64,000 nt of DNA from Entomortierella parvispora (GCA_963573315.1 OY752142.1:682001-746000), one strand, 5' to 3'. Positions 41,735 to 54,472 are shown, counted from the first letter of the stretch. Program-made: numbers and translations. The notes: generated by a model from the sequence alone, not told the origin.

Positions 41735-42686
41735 ATGTCCGCAGGTACGACGAGCTACAGGGATAAACAACCACTAGGACCAGGAGCCCACCGACAGCAG
41801 CGTACAGCAAGGGTCAACTCATTCAGGATCTTTTAGACGACCATCTGCCTCGTCACTGCCATTCTTGACCATGGACTGACCATAGTCCCTGTTTTCCATT
41901 GACAACAGCTCCTTCAAGACCCATTGTCATCTCTGGTCCCTCCGGCGCTGGAAAGTCCACCTTCCTGAAGCGTCTCTTTGCCGAGTACCCCAACAAGTTC
42001 GGCTTCAGTATCTCCAGTAAGTAGTCCTTCAGCCTCGTCTTGTCTGTTTAAACGTTGTCAGATCGCGAAAATGCTGATGGTCTTCAACTATGCAATTCGT
42101 AGATACCACCCGCGCTCCCCGTGCCGGCGAGACTGATGGCGTTGAATACTACTTCTTGACCAGAGAGAAGTTCTTGGAGGGCGTTGCTAACGGTGACTTT
42201 ATTGAGCACGCCGAGTTCTCTGGCAACCTCTATGGGACCACTGTCCAGGGCGTCCGCAACGTTGCTGACCGTGGATTGATCTGCATCTTGGATATCGATA
42301 TGCAGGTAATGCAACATTTGGATACTGCAGCCAACAACTGGAATCATAAACGAGATTTTTTTTTTTTTTTTGCTTGATGACTCGACAAGGACTGGATTCT
42401 CATTCTCTTTTCTGGGCAAACGAATTAATAGGGAGTCAAATTGGTCAAGAAGACCAACTTGAACGCTTACTACCTCTCTGTTCAGCCTCCTTCAATTGAG
42501 GTGCTCGAGCAGCGTCTTCGTGGCCGCGGTACTGAGACTGAGGAGGCTCTCCAGGCTCGCTTGGCCGCTGCTCAAGGAGAGCTTGACTATGCCAAGGAGA
42601 AGGGCGCTTATGACGAGACCATTGTCAACGATGACCTTGAAGTTGCCTACGCCAAGTTCAAGGACTTTATCAACAGAGGTAATTAG
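41735..42686 (+). CDS. GUK1: Guanylate kinase (4 exons)
   Basis: Exons 41735-41744 (only ten bases), 41909-42016, 42103-42305 and 42432-42686. It phosphorylates GMP/dGMP to GDP with ATP in the cytosol. Motifs: P-loop [10 protein letters not shown] near residues 12-21; N-T-T-R-A-P-R and G-V-E-Y-Y-F that bind [25 protein letters not shown]; and the lid R-L-R-G-R-G-T-E. About 191 residues, normal for the family. The last codons G-G-T-A-A-T-T-A-G could instead be a donor: an intron from 42680 to a pyrimidine-rich acceptor at 42794 would replace the last two residues by V-T-A and end at 42805. Confidence 0.92.
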
Positions 42687-43076
42687 TCCTTTTATATTTT
42701 CGGGGTCGAGAAACTCTTGGTCACGAATTCGTATTCGCTCTAACATTGGCTTTTGTCTTGTTTTTTCTGCCGCCTACCTCTTTGACATCTTTAGTCACTG
42801 CCTAAATAAATGAGGAGCAAAGCAAACTTGGGGGATTATCACAGAATGCCCTATTAGACCCCTGATTAGAAGACCTCCACCAGGAGAAGAATAAATATAT
42901 CATTAGCACCATACAAACAGCAATTGAACTGAGAATCTGTGGCCTCCAAAGTTCCTTGACTGTGCGTGGGGGACTTTGCCGATGGAACAGTCCTTTGGAA
43001 ACCTCAAATATAGAAGAATAGGATTATTATCTTTAATGGTTATTATATGGTTTGAGTTGTTGCTGTCTGAAGGGTA

Positions 43077-44770
43077 TTAACGACCAACGTAATTGAGCTC
43101 GAGGGGGCGCAAGGCAAGATAGACCAAGGAGGTCAAAACAAGGGCCATTTCAAAGCCCAGATCGCCACCATAAGTACCGGTGAGCTTACCCACTGGTCCA
43201 ATGTACCAAACTTGGTTCATTCCCATGACGGCACCAACAACACCAATAATACCGGCCACTCCCGCAGCAAGACCCAAGGGGAGCTTGGATCGGTTGCCAT
43301 AGTCATCCACATTGTAACCGTTTCGGCGACGGAAGATAAAGTGCTCCAAGGCCAAGACAACGACAAAGGGCGTAGTCCAGTAGGAGAGAATCGACAAGAA
43401 GTTGTTCAAGATGGCAGAGAAGTGGCTCTTTCCGGCGACACCGGCGACAGTGTAAACGACGGCCACGAAGATGGTCCAGAGGAAACGAGGGATTCTTTGG
43501 AATAGCTTGCCCAACGTTTGGATGGACAAGGCTGCCGAATAAGTGTTGGGGACGTTGTTGGAAACGACAGACAAAGCCAAAAGGAACACCAAGAACTTTC
43601 CAAAGCCGTTCAACGATGACAAAGAAGCTCCGAGCACACTGCCGAGTCCTTGCTCAGGATCGTTGTAGATGGCGTTCCATGCAGCGTTGTTGACCAAGGC
43701 TGATCCATAGAGGGCTCCAAGAGTCTCCACAAAGACAAGAGGAATAAAGAGACCAAAGAATGTCAACCAAAACACTTTCCAGGAGCTGGTGTCCTCGGGA
43801 AGCATCACATTATAGTCGGCGGCAATGGGAGCCCATCCAATAACAGATCCAAAGACGACACCACCGAAGCTGAGAACGCTGCCTGCAAGCGTAGATCCAC
43901 TGCTGGTCGAAGGCGTCCAACTGTAGTACTCGTGTCCAGTGCCGTAAAGAACACACATAATGCAGGCGATAAGGATCCAAGCATAACGCTCCCATTTGTG
44001 GACGAGGTCGTAGCCGAAAAAGCAAATCAGAAGAGTCACCACAGAGACGATGATAATGGCGACGGTGAGAGGAAGCTTCGAATCACTGACGTAAACAAGC
44101 GTTTGTCCTCCAAGAATGACTGCAATGATTGAGAATCCGATCTACGTAAAGAGGAAAAAAAGGGTTTGTTTAGTCGACAGGTGGCTTGTCTGTTCATCCT
44201 ATTGCGTCGTCTCTTCTTTTTCTCTTGCCAGCTGTACTCTACACGCCCGCATTGTTCACATACCTGGGTGATAATGTTCAGCAAACTCAACACAACAGCA
44301 CCCCACCATCCGAATGAGAATCTGGAGATAACCATCTGTCTGAGGCCGAGTTTTGGTCCAAGCGTTGCACAAAACGCAGTGGTGAAGCATCCGAGAGTGG
44401 TGAAACCAATGATGGTCAAGATGGTGTCCCTCAGACCCATTCCAAAGCCGGCAGGGGCAGTTCCAAGAGTTCCGATGGGGACGGTGGTGAGGACGCAGTT
44501 GACTGACCACCACATCAGAAGGTTGTTCATGATGCCCTTTGATTGACGATCCTCAGGCATGACTCGCTCGATACCACGGAGTTCGACCACCGCAAAGAGT
44601 TTTCGGAACCAGCCCTGGACTCCAGGGGCAGGCTCTTCGACCTCTGCCATGTCAACGGCAGGGGTTTTGTCCTCGGGATCATGGTGGTAGCCCGATTGTT
44701 CCAGCTTGACATCCTCAGCCGTTTCAGCGGCAGGGAGTCTGCCCTCGAGATCGTGGTGCTTGGGGTCCAT
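43077..44770 (-). CDS. NCS1 nucleobase permease, Fcy2-like (2 exons)
   Basis: Exons 44264-44770 and 43077-44141; 523 residues. Purine-cytosine permease family (nucleobase:cation symport 1): plasma-membrane proton symport of cytosine, purines or related bases. A hydrophilic N-terminus of about 75 residues (E-D-V-K, P-E-D-K-T-P) precedes G-W-F-R-K-L-F and G-I-E-R-V, typical of fungal members. About twelve hydrophobic segments follow, including M-W-W-S-V-N-C, G-P-K-L-G-L-R-Q-M-V-I-S-R-F-S-F-G-W-W-G-A and N-V-P-N-T-Y-S-A-A-L-S-I-Q. The conserved R-F-S-F-G and P-N-x-Y-S motifs support the assignment; substrate choice is not readable. Confidence 0.9.
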
Positions 44771-47306
44771 TGTCGGGAGGGGTTGGAGTTCAAGAGTTGA
44801 ATCTGAAACTAAAGAAGGGGGGGACGAGTTGAGCGTGGGAAGGAACGAAGGGGGGGAAGGACGGACGAAAAAGAGAAAGAAAAGAAAGAAAGAAAGAACA
44901 AAAAAAAAAAAACAAAGAGCGGCGGGCGACTAAAAGCAGGCAAAAGAACACCACTTGGACAGCCCCGTCGTGTGATCGAGGGCTTGGAAGCGCAGTTTAT
45001 CCGCAATACACTTTGATGCCAAACAAACCCGCACACCTCTGTTTGTGTGGACAGACGGAGTGCGAAATTCCTCGCTCTTCGGCTTTTCACATGGACCATG
45101 GACGCACAAACACATTGCACAAGAACACTATTCGCCATTCGCCCCAAGGTGCATCCCTCCCTCCCCCAACGCCCAAATCCATCCTCGGCCTTGACGCAGC
45201 GCAACCACCTCTTTCCCCCGGGAACCCCCCACCCTTCACGTCGAAATCCTGCAATGAAAATTAGCGACTTTTAGACCCTGAAAGGAACGAGCGGGGATCG
45301 TTAACGGTCTGCCCGTCCCCGAAAATAGCCCGCTAACCCTGCCCTCCCCGCAATCCCCTTTTTGGTCAGGCATGTACCTCGGAAAATGATTGGTTTTGTC
45401 TCTTCAGCCCCATTGGACAATTCTTGGACCAAACACGGGCTTGTAACCAGTGAACAGCTGCAGTTGCTGTTGAGCGGAAAATCCTCCATTGCTGTCCACG
45501 ACCTCACACGACCACGTTTTACTGGACAAATGAAAACCAATGAATGAATGCACCCTCTTTTTGTTGTCAACACCACACGACAAGAGTTTTACATCAATAA
45601 ATCGACACTTGTTCCTGAGGACTGTGGGGGAAGACCAGGCTCTGAAGAGCCCTTTTGCGGGGTAACATCATCCAGTTTTTTTTTCTGCGGCGATTTTGAA
45701 CGATCTAGGCCAAAGAACATTCGCTAGTTGCTTACGTTCGAGAACGATTTAGGCCAAAGAACGTCGGTTACATTCGCACTCCTCTCCCCAACATTGTTCA
45801 TTTTTGGTGACAAGAAACTGATGCTTATGACCGGCGGAATCCTCGGTTGCAACCCTCTCCGTTTGTGGAGCATTTAGGGTTATCACGTATTCTTTTCGCA
45901 AAACAAAACATATCTGTTGGTCACCATTTCTCAAAAAGTCCAACTGAGGAGCACGCGACACCTTTTATAGCTTGTTCTATCGTCTGTTGGAGATAAGACC
46001 AGAACACATCAGAGCTTCATTGAGGGCCACCTCACCAAGAATTGATACGTCCAAAGAGCCTGGCAGAATTTGATAGGATGCCCTTTATTACGAGCAGAAC
46101 CGCAGGAGGTGACCTTGCTTATTTGCTTGTGCATTGGATTGCAGACAAGTCCAAGGTGACAGCTCTTGTTGTGGTATTCTAATTCTAGATGAACTGGTCG
46201 CAGCCTTGGGAGAACCAGTACAAGGCTAGGGGGATGGGGGGGGGGGGGGGGGGGGAAGGGGAGGATGGGATCCACGTCGCTGCAGTGCAGTCGCTGAGAG
46301 ACAGAGTGGAATGCGTTGTTGACAATTTCTCGCTTGCAGTCTATTGAGCTTAATAAAGTCATATTCCTGAAGTAGACTAACAACCATCCCTCCGGACAAG
46401 TGAGCATGGGCTGTGTGGGAATGTATGGAGAGAGCTGTGGTCGGTGCTCACAATGAAATTTGATGCCAGCTCGTGCAGGTGCACAAACAGCCAGTCGCCC
46501 CTGCTCGTGACAGTGAGGCAGCTCCGCTCAGCCGATTGAAAGTGAATGCGATGGGATGAGCGGCGCCATGTCGGTTTACCTGGAGGAGCACAGCACTAAT
46601 AACGACGAAACTCTGGTGCATCCATGCTAAACGATGGTGAAGAGGTCAGAGGTCGAGAGCCCCCAGTCTCTTTCCTGCACAAAGAGCGCACCTGCTCAAT
46701 TTCTCGTGTAGACTGCTCCTGCGGAGGAGGGCAAGAACATTTCAGAGATGCCGTGGATGCTCTGCCTTAATCTTCGAGAAGGAGATCAGCACGTCATCTA
46801 CTGAAGATGAACGGGGTAATGAAATGAACGTCAACCAATTTGTCAAGGACCGGATGAAAGTTCAAAGCCACGGAAAAAAGCACCCCTTTCCCCTTTTGGA
46901 ACACTTGTCGGGACTGCAAAGCGGAAGAGTCGGAACGATGTTCGTTGCGGCCCAATGCAGAAGGAGCTGTCCACCCGGACATTTCCTTGTCCTGCCCTGT
47001 CAGAATAAGAAAGCACCTTTGTCATTGAGGGGATCGACGCGGGAAGAACAGGGAGGCAAGGAAGGCAACCACGCCAAAGCAAAAAAAAAAGTCAAGGTGA
47101 CACACCCAAGCAAAGCAAAGGTCTGTGTGTCTTGTCTTGGTCGTGAGCTGAGAAATCATGCACAAGCCACCGAGACATGTCCAAAGTTGGACTGTGGGGA
47201 AAAGCAATAAAAAGATGCACCTTCTCTCTTCACCTCTCTCAACAACACACGCTCTCTCACTTCTCTCAACAACACACACTTTCACAAGAAACAACACTAT
47301 TGTGCA
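44771..47306. other. Gene-poor region, 2.5 kb, with repeat relics
   Basis: No gene I can support. It contains the permease promoter with an A-rich microsatellite (44870-44920); two 23-25-base copies of a G-A-A-C-G-A-T-C/T-T-A-G-G-C-C-A-A-A-G-A-A-C unit at 45699-45721 and 45742-45766; a relic repeat at 46002-46110 matching 13329-13412; and a G-rich tract with about 20 consecutive G at 46236-46255. The 128-codon frame at 46824-47210 has no family features. AATAAAAAG near 47205 may be the TATA element of the next gene. Confidence 0.5.
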
Positions 47307-48248
47307 ATGGCTTCCTCTTCTTCTTCCTCTCACAGCGATATCCAGATCGGTTGGATCGGTCTAGGTGAAATGGGTTCCGGCATGGCCCACAACCTCCAAC
47401 GCCACCTCGCCTCCCACTCGCGCCACCTCACCGTCTGGAACCGTTCTCCAGGCAAGACTTCCGAGATTGAAGCCCTTGGCGCCCAAGTCGCCCCCTCCCT
47501 CCAAGATCTCTTCCTCCAAAGCCACGTCCTCTTCACCTCTCTCGCGAACGACGCCGCCGTGGAAACCGTGTACAGCCAACTCTTTTCTCTCGCCCAATCA
47601 GCTGCCCACCCAATGATCTTTATCGACACCAGTACCGTCTACCCTACCGTCCCTCGCAAACTCTCCCAGGCCCTGTCCGAGATCCAAGGAGGACGTCATA
47701 CTTTTTTGCAATGCCCCGTCTTTGGTCGCCCCCCAGCTGCCCATGCCGCTCAATTGATCTGGCTGACCAGCGGCAAATCCGAGGCTATCGAGACAATGAG
47801 ACCTTATTTCGCCGCCATGTCCAAGAGCATCATTGATCTGAAGACCGAGGATGTGGGTCAGGCCAGTCAGTTCAAGTTGATGGGCAATTTCTTTGTCGTC
47901 GGCACCATCGAGTTGTTGGCAGAGGGATTGACCTTTGCAGAGAAATCCAACATGGATCAAGGCGCTGTGCTGAAATTCATCGAGACCTTTTTCCCTACTC
48001 CTTCTTGGATCACCTACAGTCAAAAGATGGCAGATCGCTCCTCTTCCAAGGTTGGAGGTTTCCCCGTTACTTTGGGTTTGAAGGATGTAGGCCATATGAA
48101 CACCTTGGCCAAAGAGAATGGAACATCCTTGCCTACTGCAGAATTGGCTTACAAGCATCTGGAGATTATGAAGGAACGTGGAGCTGGAGATCATGATTGG
48201 AGTTCAATGATCGATGTTCTTCGCAACCCCCCAAAGACCAAATTGTAA
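47307..48248 (+). CDS. Beta-hydroxyacid dehydrogenase (HIBADH/GLYR-like)
   Basis: 313 codons, one exon. NAD(P)-dependent oxidation of a 3-hydroxy acid such as 3-hydroxyisobutyrate, or reduction of succinic semialdehyde/glyoxylate in the GLYR branch. N-terminal Rossmann motif I-G-W-I-G-L-G-E-M-G-S-G-M near residues 13-25; substrate loop D-T-S-T-V-Y-P with the following C-P-V-F-G-R-P-P-A-A, where many relatives have G-S or G-G; catalytic lysine in F-K-L-M-G-N-F-F near residue 190; C-terminal G-L-K-D-V-G-H-M, the conserved K-D-x-x-x. The polyserine start is followed directly by the Rossmann strand, so no organelle signal is evident. The exact substrate is uncertain. Confidence 0.87.
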   Translation: MASSSSSSHSDIQIGWIGLGEMGSGMAHNLQRHLASHSRHLTVWNRSPGKTSEIEALGAQVAPSLQDLFLQSHVLFTSLANDAAVETVYSQLFSLAQSAAHPMIFIDTSTVYPTVPRKLSQALSEIQGGRHTFLQCPVFGRPPAAHAAQLIWLTSGKSEAIETMRPYFAAMSKSIIDLKTEDVGQASQFKLMGNFFVVGTIELLAEGLTFAEKSNMDQGAVLKFIETFFPTPSWITYSQKMADRSSSKVGGFPVTLGLKDVGHMNTLAKENGTSLPTAELAYKHLEIMKERGAGDHDWSSMIDVLRNPPKTKL

Positions 48249-48353
48249 AAAGCGAGAAAATAAATTCTGTACAGGTTCTTTTATTTACAATGAATGGCGA
48301 GGTGAGGGAACAGGGTTGGTTTTGTTTTGTTTTTCTTTGTGGATTCTCTATTT

Positions 48354-51300
48354 TCAAAACCATGATCGACGTGTTTCGAGCTTTTCTTTCTTGTCATTCT
48401 CTCTCAAGAACGTCAAGAGTCGCTTCTTGTGGATCATTCCGTAATGCTCCCCTGCCTTGACCACGCAGACATACTTGATGCCGAGTTTGATGAAAAGCTC
48501 CATCACCAGATCCATGGACGAGAACAAGCTAACCGAGAGTGGTGCCTAACATGTTCCCAACATTAAAGCATCCCATGCAAAACAAGGTTAAAAATTCAAG
48601 TAAACACCGAAGCCAAACCTTCAGGTGCGCCTTGGATCTTACCTGATCCGTAAATGGTGTGAAATCCATGGTGTGGGCTGGATCACGGAGGAGATCTGTC
48701 GTGCCAGTGCTACTCACTCGTCCAGCGCTATGAGTGAACCGCCTCAGTCCATCGGTATAAGAAAGCTCACTGTCGCCGTCGTCTCCAAAGTAGCCTCTCG
48801 ATAGCGTCCCATTGTCGCTCTTGAAACTCTTCCTGCTGTCGGATCGCAAAATACGATTCAGACTGTCCCGGCTTCCGGCATACCGAGAATCAATATCTAC
48901 AGAGTTCCTGATCGGTCGGCCATGTCCTTGCATGTCATTGTCATAGTCAACTCCCTCAACTTGATCCCGGACCGCCTCCTGACTAGAATCCGGTATCCTG
49001 AAAGGCTGCTGTTGAGGGGCTCCGCGTCGACGGTAGGGTCCTTCTTGCTCTGTGGGAGAGGTTGAGAGACCTTCGAGACCGTAGCCACCATGTCCTGTGC
49101 CGTGAATGCTGCCATGAACGCTGCCAATACCGTTGCCGTTATCGCTTGTGCTAAAACCGTCCAACGAAGCAATGATCTCCGTTGCCGGAGTGTTTGAGCT
49201 GGCACGATTTCTAAAGATGCAGACACAATCCGGGTGTTTCTGCTCCGCCAGATTCAGTGCATGACCCAACTCATTCGATGCGATATACCCAACCAATACA
49301 CCATGGTCTACAATTGGCAGTCCACCATCGGAATACCCTGAGGCAGCCAAAATCTCGACCTTGCGTCTCAAAGATTGGACGTCATTCACGGCGTTGACGT
49401 CAATTGTTTCAAGATATCGATCTGCAATATCAGCTGCAGTGCCAAAGGTGTTGTAGTCCTTCTTGTTATCCAAGTATGGGTGCTCATTCAAGTCAATAAG
49501 CTTGTTGAAGAAGGCGTCCGGTGAAAATGCGTCGCCCACAAATTTACCCATCATGACAGCCATCATAATAGGAAGCGAGTAGGTCATGGCTCCTGTCAAC
49601 TCAAACATAATGACCACAAGGGAAACAGTCATCCGAGTGACCCCTGCGAGACATGCGGCTGCTCCGATCATAGCATATAATCCTGGGATAATGCAGTCCA
49701 TACTCTCGCCTTCGCAAACTTGGAAGAGTTGATGATCAGGGTACTTGCTGTAAAGAAAGGCAATTCATCAGTTTTCATGTCGACTCACCCCAGACGGCCC
49801 TCATACGGCAGCAACTGTGAACTTACACAATGATCCATTGCATGCCTAGGCCAACCATGCGACCAAAAACAGCTCCAGCGACCATGGTGGGAATGAAGAT
49901 GCCTCCTGGGACTTTGACTCCAAAAGTCAAAAAATTCAGAAAGACCTTGATCAAGAATACTTGTGCGAGCAAAAGGAAAATAGGGTATATGTGGTCAACC
50001 TCCACCCTAAGAGTCGGGTGAAATGAAAGAACGGCCAGCTGTTAGATGGCATTCCGCAGATTGAAGAGGGAACGTAGTCCATGGATTGAAAGACTTACGC
50101 GCACATGCCCTGAAGGCTGTTTTCAGGCGTACACTCGCTGTACAGGTTTGTTAAGAGCTGCAGCAAATTCACTCTGGTCCAGGGATTAACCCATTGAATA
50201 GCACAAGTCAACAAGGTTACGGCAATAACTTCCTGCACTGGATGGCGTCCAAGCCATGTCCTTGATCGGAATCGAGAGTATGACATGTGGAACTGAGAGA
50301 AAAGAGCTCCATAGACCCCCTAGATAACAAATGGGAGGGATGGTTTAGCCGCCATTGACCGAATGGGAAGTGCTAAGCTCGGATGTCATTTTGGCGAATA
50401 AATACCCCAAAAACACTGATTAAAAAGAATGGCAGAGCCTCGAAAAGATGCCAGTCTCTGTCATATGTCACTTGGAAGAGCACAGTTTTGCCCACACGAT
50501 AAGGATTGATCATCTAGACAGCGAGCGGGACGTGAGGTTATAAGTTGTCAAGTCTTGTTCAGACAGTACAACATTGAGAAGCGTACCTTAAGAACGACCG
50601 CCGAGATCAAGGCACAAAAATACGTCCGCCACATAGTCTTGCTTGGAAAATAGTATGAAACCTCTTCCAAGGAAAACAATACACCGCCAATAGGCGCACC
50701 AAAAGCCACTGCAACTCCAGAAGCTGCTGCTGCTGAAAGAATTTCCCTTCGTTTACCTAGCACACAAAATTTGTTAACATGCTTGATTTTTAAAGATATA
50801 AAGTATCTCAGAGAGTGTTCCAACTCTTACCATCATTTCGGTTGTATTTGTCAAAGATACGACAAACAATGTTGCCTACACAACAGGCAATATGCACCAA
50901 TGGTCCTTGCTTGCCCATATTTAATCCTGACGCGACCATTAACGGCTATGGATAACAGCACAGTTAATAGGAAACTTCTGGTGGACATCTTTCAGCCGCT
51001 TAAACTAAGAAAAATCTTACCAAGCCAATCAACTTGATCATCAAGGTCCTAAATCCCAGGAATCCACGAATCACGAATCCACCAAGAATAGTTTTGACTT
51101 CTGGAATACCAGATCCTGCTCCAAAGTAAGCAATCTTTTTCGGCTGTGATCCAACCAATGTGGGTTCCATTGAATTCCTAGAGCCGGAAGTAGTCATTCC
51201 ACTATAATCATTTCCGCTCCGTTGTTTTGTTGCTCCGTATGATTTTTGTTGAGAGACCGTGCCGTCAGATGTGACCATGACTACACAAATAAAGGCGAAT

Positions 51301-53595
51301 ATTGTCTATGAGGCCGAGAATGAACAGTTGTTTTTTGTTAGTGATGCTTTCGAAATTGAGGCCGTAGAACTTTCCACAATGGCCATTGATCTTACTCCAA
51401 AACAGCAGTAGACAATCCAGTCGAAGGCATAATGTGAGAGCCCTAGAATCTCATCCTCGGAAGACAGCGCCTGGGACCATGACACCCATTCGGGACAGGT
51501 GGGTTCGGCTATGGTCAAGAAGACGACACTGTTAGCGGCGCATTCCGTCTTGGCTTCATTGCAGAATTGCTAGTGCTTCTTGGACAATGTGTAACATCTG
51601 GTTTCCCTCCGCTTACCGGAACTTGATCCCCAGCAACAAAAGTATTGGCTCCACCAAAAGCTTGTTGTGCAATAGCCCATACGCAGATCCCCCAACCACC
51701 AGCTTGACACGTCGATGAATGCGGCCAAGCATGCCGTGATGACTCCTACCATTGGTACCAATCAAAGAACAAGCAAGAAGTGAGATGCGATGGATGGTGC
51801 GATTGTTTGTTTGCCGCTGATTACCGGGGTTGGAATTAAGATTCCGCCTTCCCGATTTGACCGTCCATCTGGACTTTTTCCCAGTTGGATCACGATCAAG
51901 TGTCGCAGGCAGACTTACCTGTTAATAGCACAAGGACCCATCCTTTCAGGCCATCAGCCTTGTTTTTGAGCATCCCGCGGATACCACCCAGCGATCGTAA
52001 ATGTCTTAGCCGCACTCGCTCCTTGACAAAGTCGTGGATCCAGTCTACAACGACGCCGAGCAAGATCAATTTGAGTTTAAAAAAAAGACGCGATTGTGAG
52101 TAAATTATTCGAACAGACCTGTAAAGTTGATAGATCTCCCTGTCGTCGACCATCTCTGATCCTGTCAAAGAGAAAACAAACTTACCAATGGTCGTGTAGT
52201 TGTGGTACCATATGCGGATTCCGTTATTCTCCTTTACAAGAGCCTCCTTGGCATCGTCATAATATTCACTCCTGCGAGACAAAAACTTTTCCTTGACCAT
52301 GTTGATGTTGGCAATGCTGGAGCGACGAAAACTTTGCAGGGTCTTGTTGCGACGACGGCCCGAATTTGGGTGATCGCCACTGTCATAGTTCCTGAAAAAG
52401 ACCCGTCCTCTGTTTTGATGGCCCCCACGCCGTGACTCGAGCGTCGGTGACATGGATCTAGCCCTGTTATTTTTCATGCGAGCAGAGAGAGCAGAGTGCA
52501 ATCAGATGGCGTCAATAACGGCTCGTGCAACAACGAGGTGCATGCAATCGGCCCCCCTCGGCCAGATGAGGGGTTTGTCCCAGAACATCTCGCAGGATAA
52601 CACCATTCGCTGAGTCCATGGCGCGTGTGATCAAAACAAAAAAGGTTTTTGTGTTTGACTCCCGATCTGATGGCCGCTGCAGCCATACATGATCCTGAAC
52701 GTGATTTTCAACACCCCTGTGTTTTTTTTTACCTGGATGGTCGTCGAAGGGAGTCCTCCGCTGTAAGATCGTCAGTCCCATCGGTTTCATCATTGGCTCC
52801 GTTGTACCGGGCCGTTCCCCTCCTCGACCCTTCATTTGTCCACCGTATCCCTTCTTCTCCCTGGGGCTTTCTCACGCCGTTTTGGCTGCCTAGAAGAGCA
52901 GAGGTTTCTGTTGGTCGCTCAGAGTCCATGAGATCCTGTGGTGAGCGTGGGATCTGGAAAGGACGAGGCTTGGGTGCGATGGGTGCTCCCAGTCTGTAGG
53001 TTGGTCTGCTTGAATCTGGCACCTGTACGCGACTCTGATCCAAGGCGGGTAGTTTGCTGGCTGGGATCGGATCTGCAGCATGGGCTGAAGAACTCTGGGC
53101 ACTGTCTTTTGGCAAGTGCATTGTAGACTGGTCTGGACTCGGATCTGGATGGTTGTCAGTGCCGTCAGCTCTGTCGTCATCGGCGTTGTCTTCGCGATCA
53201 GAGTTGGCAAAGGCAGAACCAGAGAAACTGGACTGGTTCTCTCTACGAGCACGACTTTGCTGGGCCTTTGAACGACCAGTGACAGCGTCAAGGAATCGAC
53301 TTGTGGAAGAAGAGGTGGTGGAAGGAGGGTCGTTGGGGGTAGAGGTAGAGGCAGAGACGGAAGAGGCGGGGCGAGAAGAGGAGACGTCGTGAACCCAGTT
53401 GTGGTAGTCTGGGGTGAGTTGAGTGGAGAGAGAGCGACGGGGCTGGTTTGGGGGGGACTGGACACGGTCAAGATTGGATGGATGGGACTTTGACGGGGAC
53501 TGGTGGGACTGGTGGGACTGGGACTGCGAGGGGGGGTTGACCGAGTACAAAGACGACGGGGGCGGGGAGTCCTTGGCGAGCATGGAGGAGCTCAT
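48354..53595 (-). CDS. CLC chloride channel/transporter (13 exons)
   Basis: Exons 52733-53595, 52186-52463, 51919-52044, 51617-51745, 51396-51508, 51021-51305, 50831-50945, 50587-50756, 50406-50513, 50099-50319, 49827-50006, 48643-49747 and 48354-48545 join in phase to 1,294 residues. ClC-3/4/5-like, usually endosomal, vacuolar or Golgi. About 380 N-terminal residues are disordered, rich in S, P and Q. Core motifs: G-S-G-I-P-E, then G-K-Q-G-P where the family has G-K-E-G-P, then [15 protein letters not shown] (proton glutamate kept), and G-G-I-F-I-P. A split CBS pair follows, with about 200 low-complexity residues between the halves. The loss of the external gating glutamate is the notable oddity. 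Confidence 0.9.
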
Positions 53596-54304
53596 TTAAG
53601 GGGGGAGGAGGAATGGAAGGAGAAGAGAAAGCTAGTGATGGGGCGAATGAATGGAGTGGATGAGAATGAGGGAGAAGGGGAAGAAGAAGAAGAAGAAGAA
53701 GGAGGAAGAATGCAGACGAATGGAAAGGCAAGAGAACCGAAGAGAGTGAGTGCATGTGTGGGTGTGTGTCTTCGTGCCGCTCTGCTGGCCTTCTTCGTGC
53801 ATGTTCCTGGCCTGTGTTACCGAGCACACACACGCTGTCTCCCCCGCAAGACACACCTTCAGCCCCCTTTTCTTTCGTGTGTTTGGTTCCTCCGATCCCC
53901 CTCTTTCTCGCCTTTCTGACCATCATCATCATCATGTGTCCCCTTGGGCCTCCTCCTCTCCTAGGGGTTTTTTCATTACTTTTATTTTTTTGTTTCAATT
54001 CGACCAGGGACGTGCTGGATGACTGGTCATCCATCCCTGGATCAACCCCTTTCTCCTCTTTTTTTTTTTTTTTTTTTGAATTGCACGCCAACAATCCTGG
54101 CCGCCAAACCTGCCAGACCTCCACTTGCTGTTACATACTTCAGATGGTGTCACAGGCAACAAGTACGCTTCGAACCTCTTGGACGTCAAACAAGCCACAC
54201 CATCCTCAAGATTTCGATTTCTTCCCTGCCTTCTTTGTCTTCCTTTCTTCCTTTCCTGCTCTCTCTTGTGATCGCTTACCCCCAACCATCCTCTTCTGAC
54301 AACG
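53596..54304. other. CLC promoter region
   Basis: Low-complexity sequence upstream of the CLC gene: GAA-type repeats at 53680-53705, a CAT run near 53920-53937 and a T tract at about 54060-54077. No gene seen. Confidence 0.5.
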
Positions 54305-54472
54305 ATGAAATCCTTCTTGCATCCTGCTTCCGTCCAAGATAGCCGCTATACGTCCATCCTCCCATTTGAACTTTGCCTCTTGATCGGAGGTTGCCTGGAC
54401 TTGGCCACCTGCAACTGCTTCCTTGGTGAGTACGCGATAGAGTCTGCTCACAGGCACTTCGTGAGATTTTGA
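54305..54472 (+). pseudogene. Possible F-box stub
   Basis: A 55-codon frame with I-L-P-F-E-L-C-L-L-I-G-G-C-L and L-A-T-C-N-C-F-L, which fits the first half of an F-box. The frame then leaves the pattern (G-E-Y-A-I-E-S) and stops. A G-T-G-A-G-T donor-like site lies at the point of departure, so it could be exon 1 of a gene whose remainder I cannot find. Weak evidence. Confidence 0.3.

Noticed and set aside
45301-45576. 91-codon minus-strand frame in the gene-poor region
   Set aside because: No family motif and no promoter or splice context.
46824-47210. 128-codon frame with two CxxC-like pairs (C-V-S-C)
   Set aside because: The cysteines are unevenly spaced, the sequence is K/R/G low complexity, and it runs into the promoter of the dehydrogenase.
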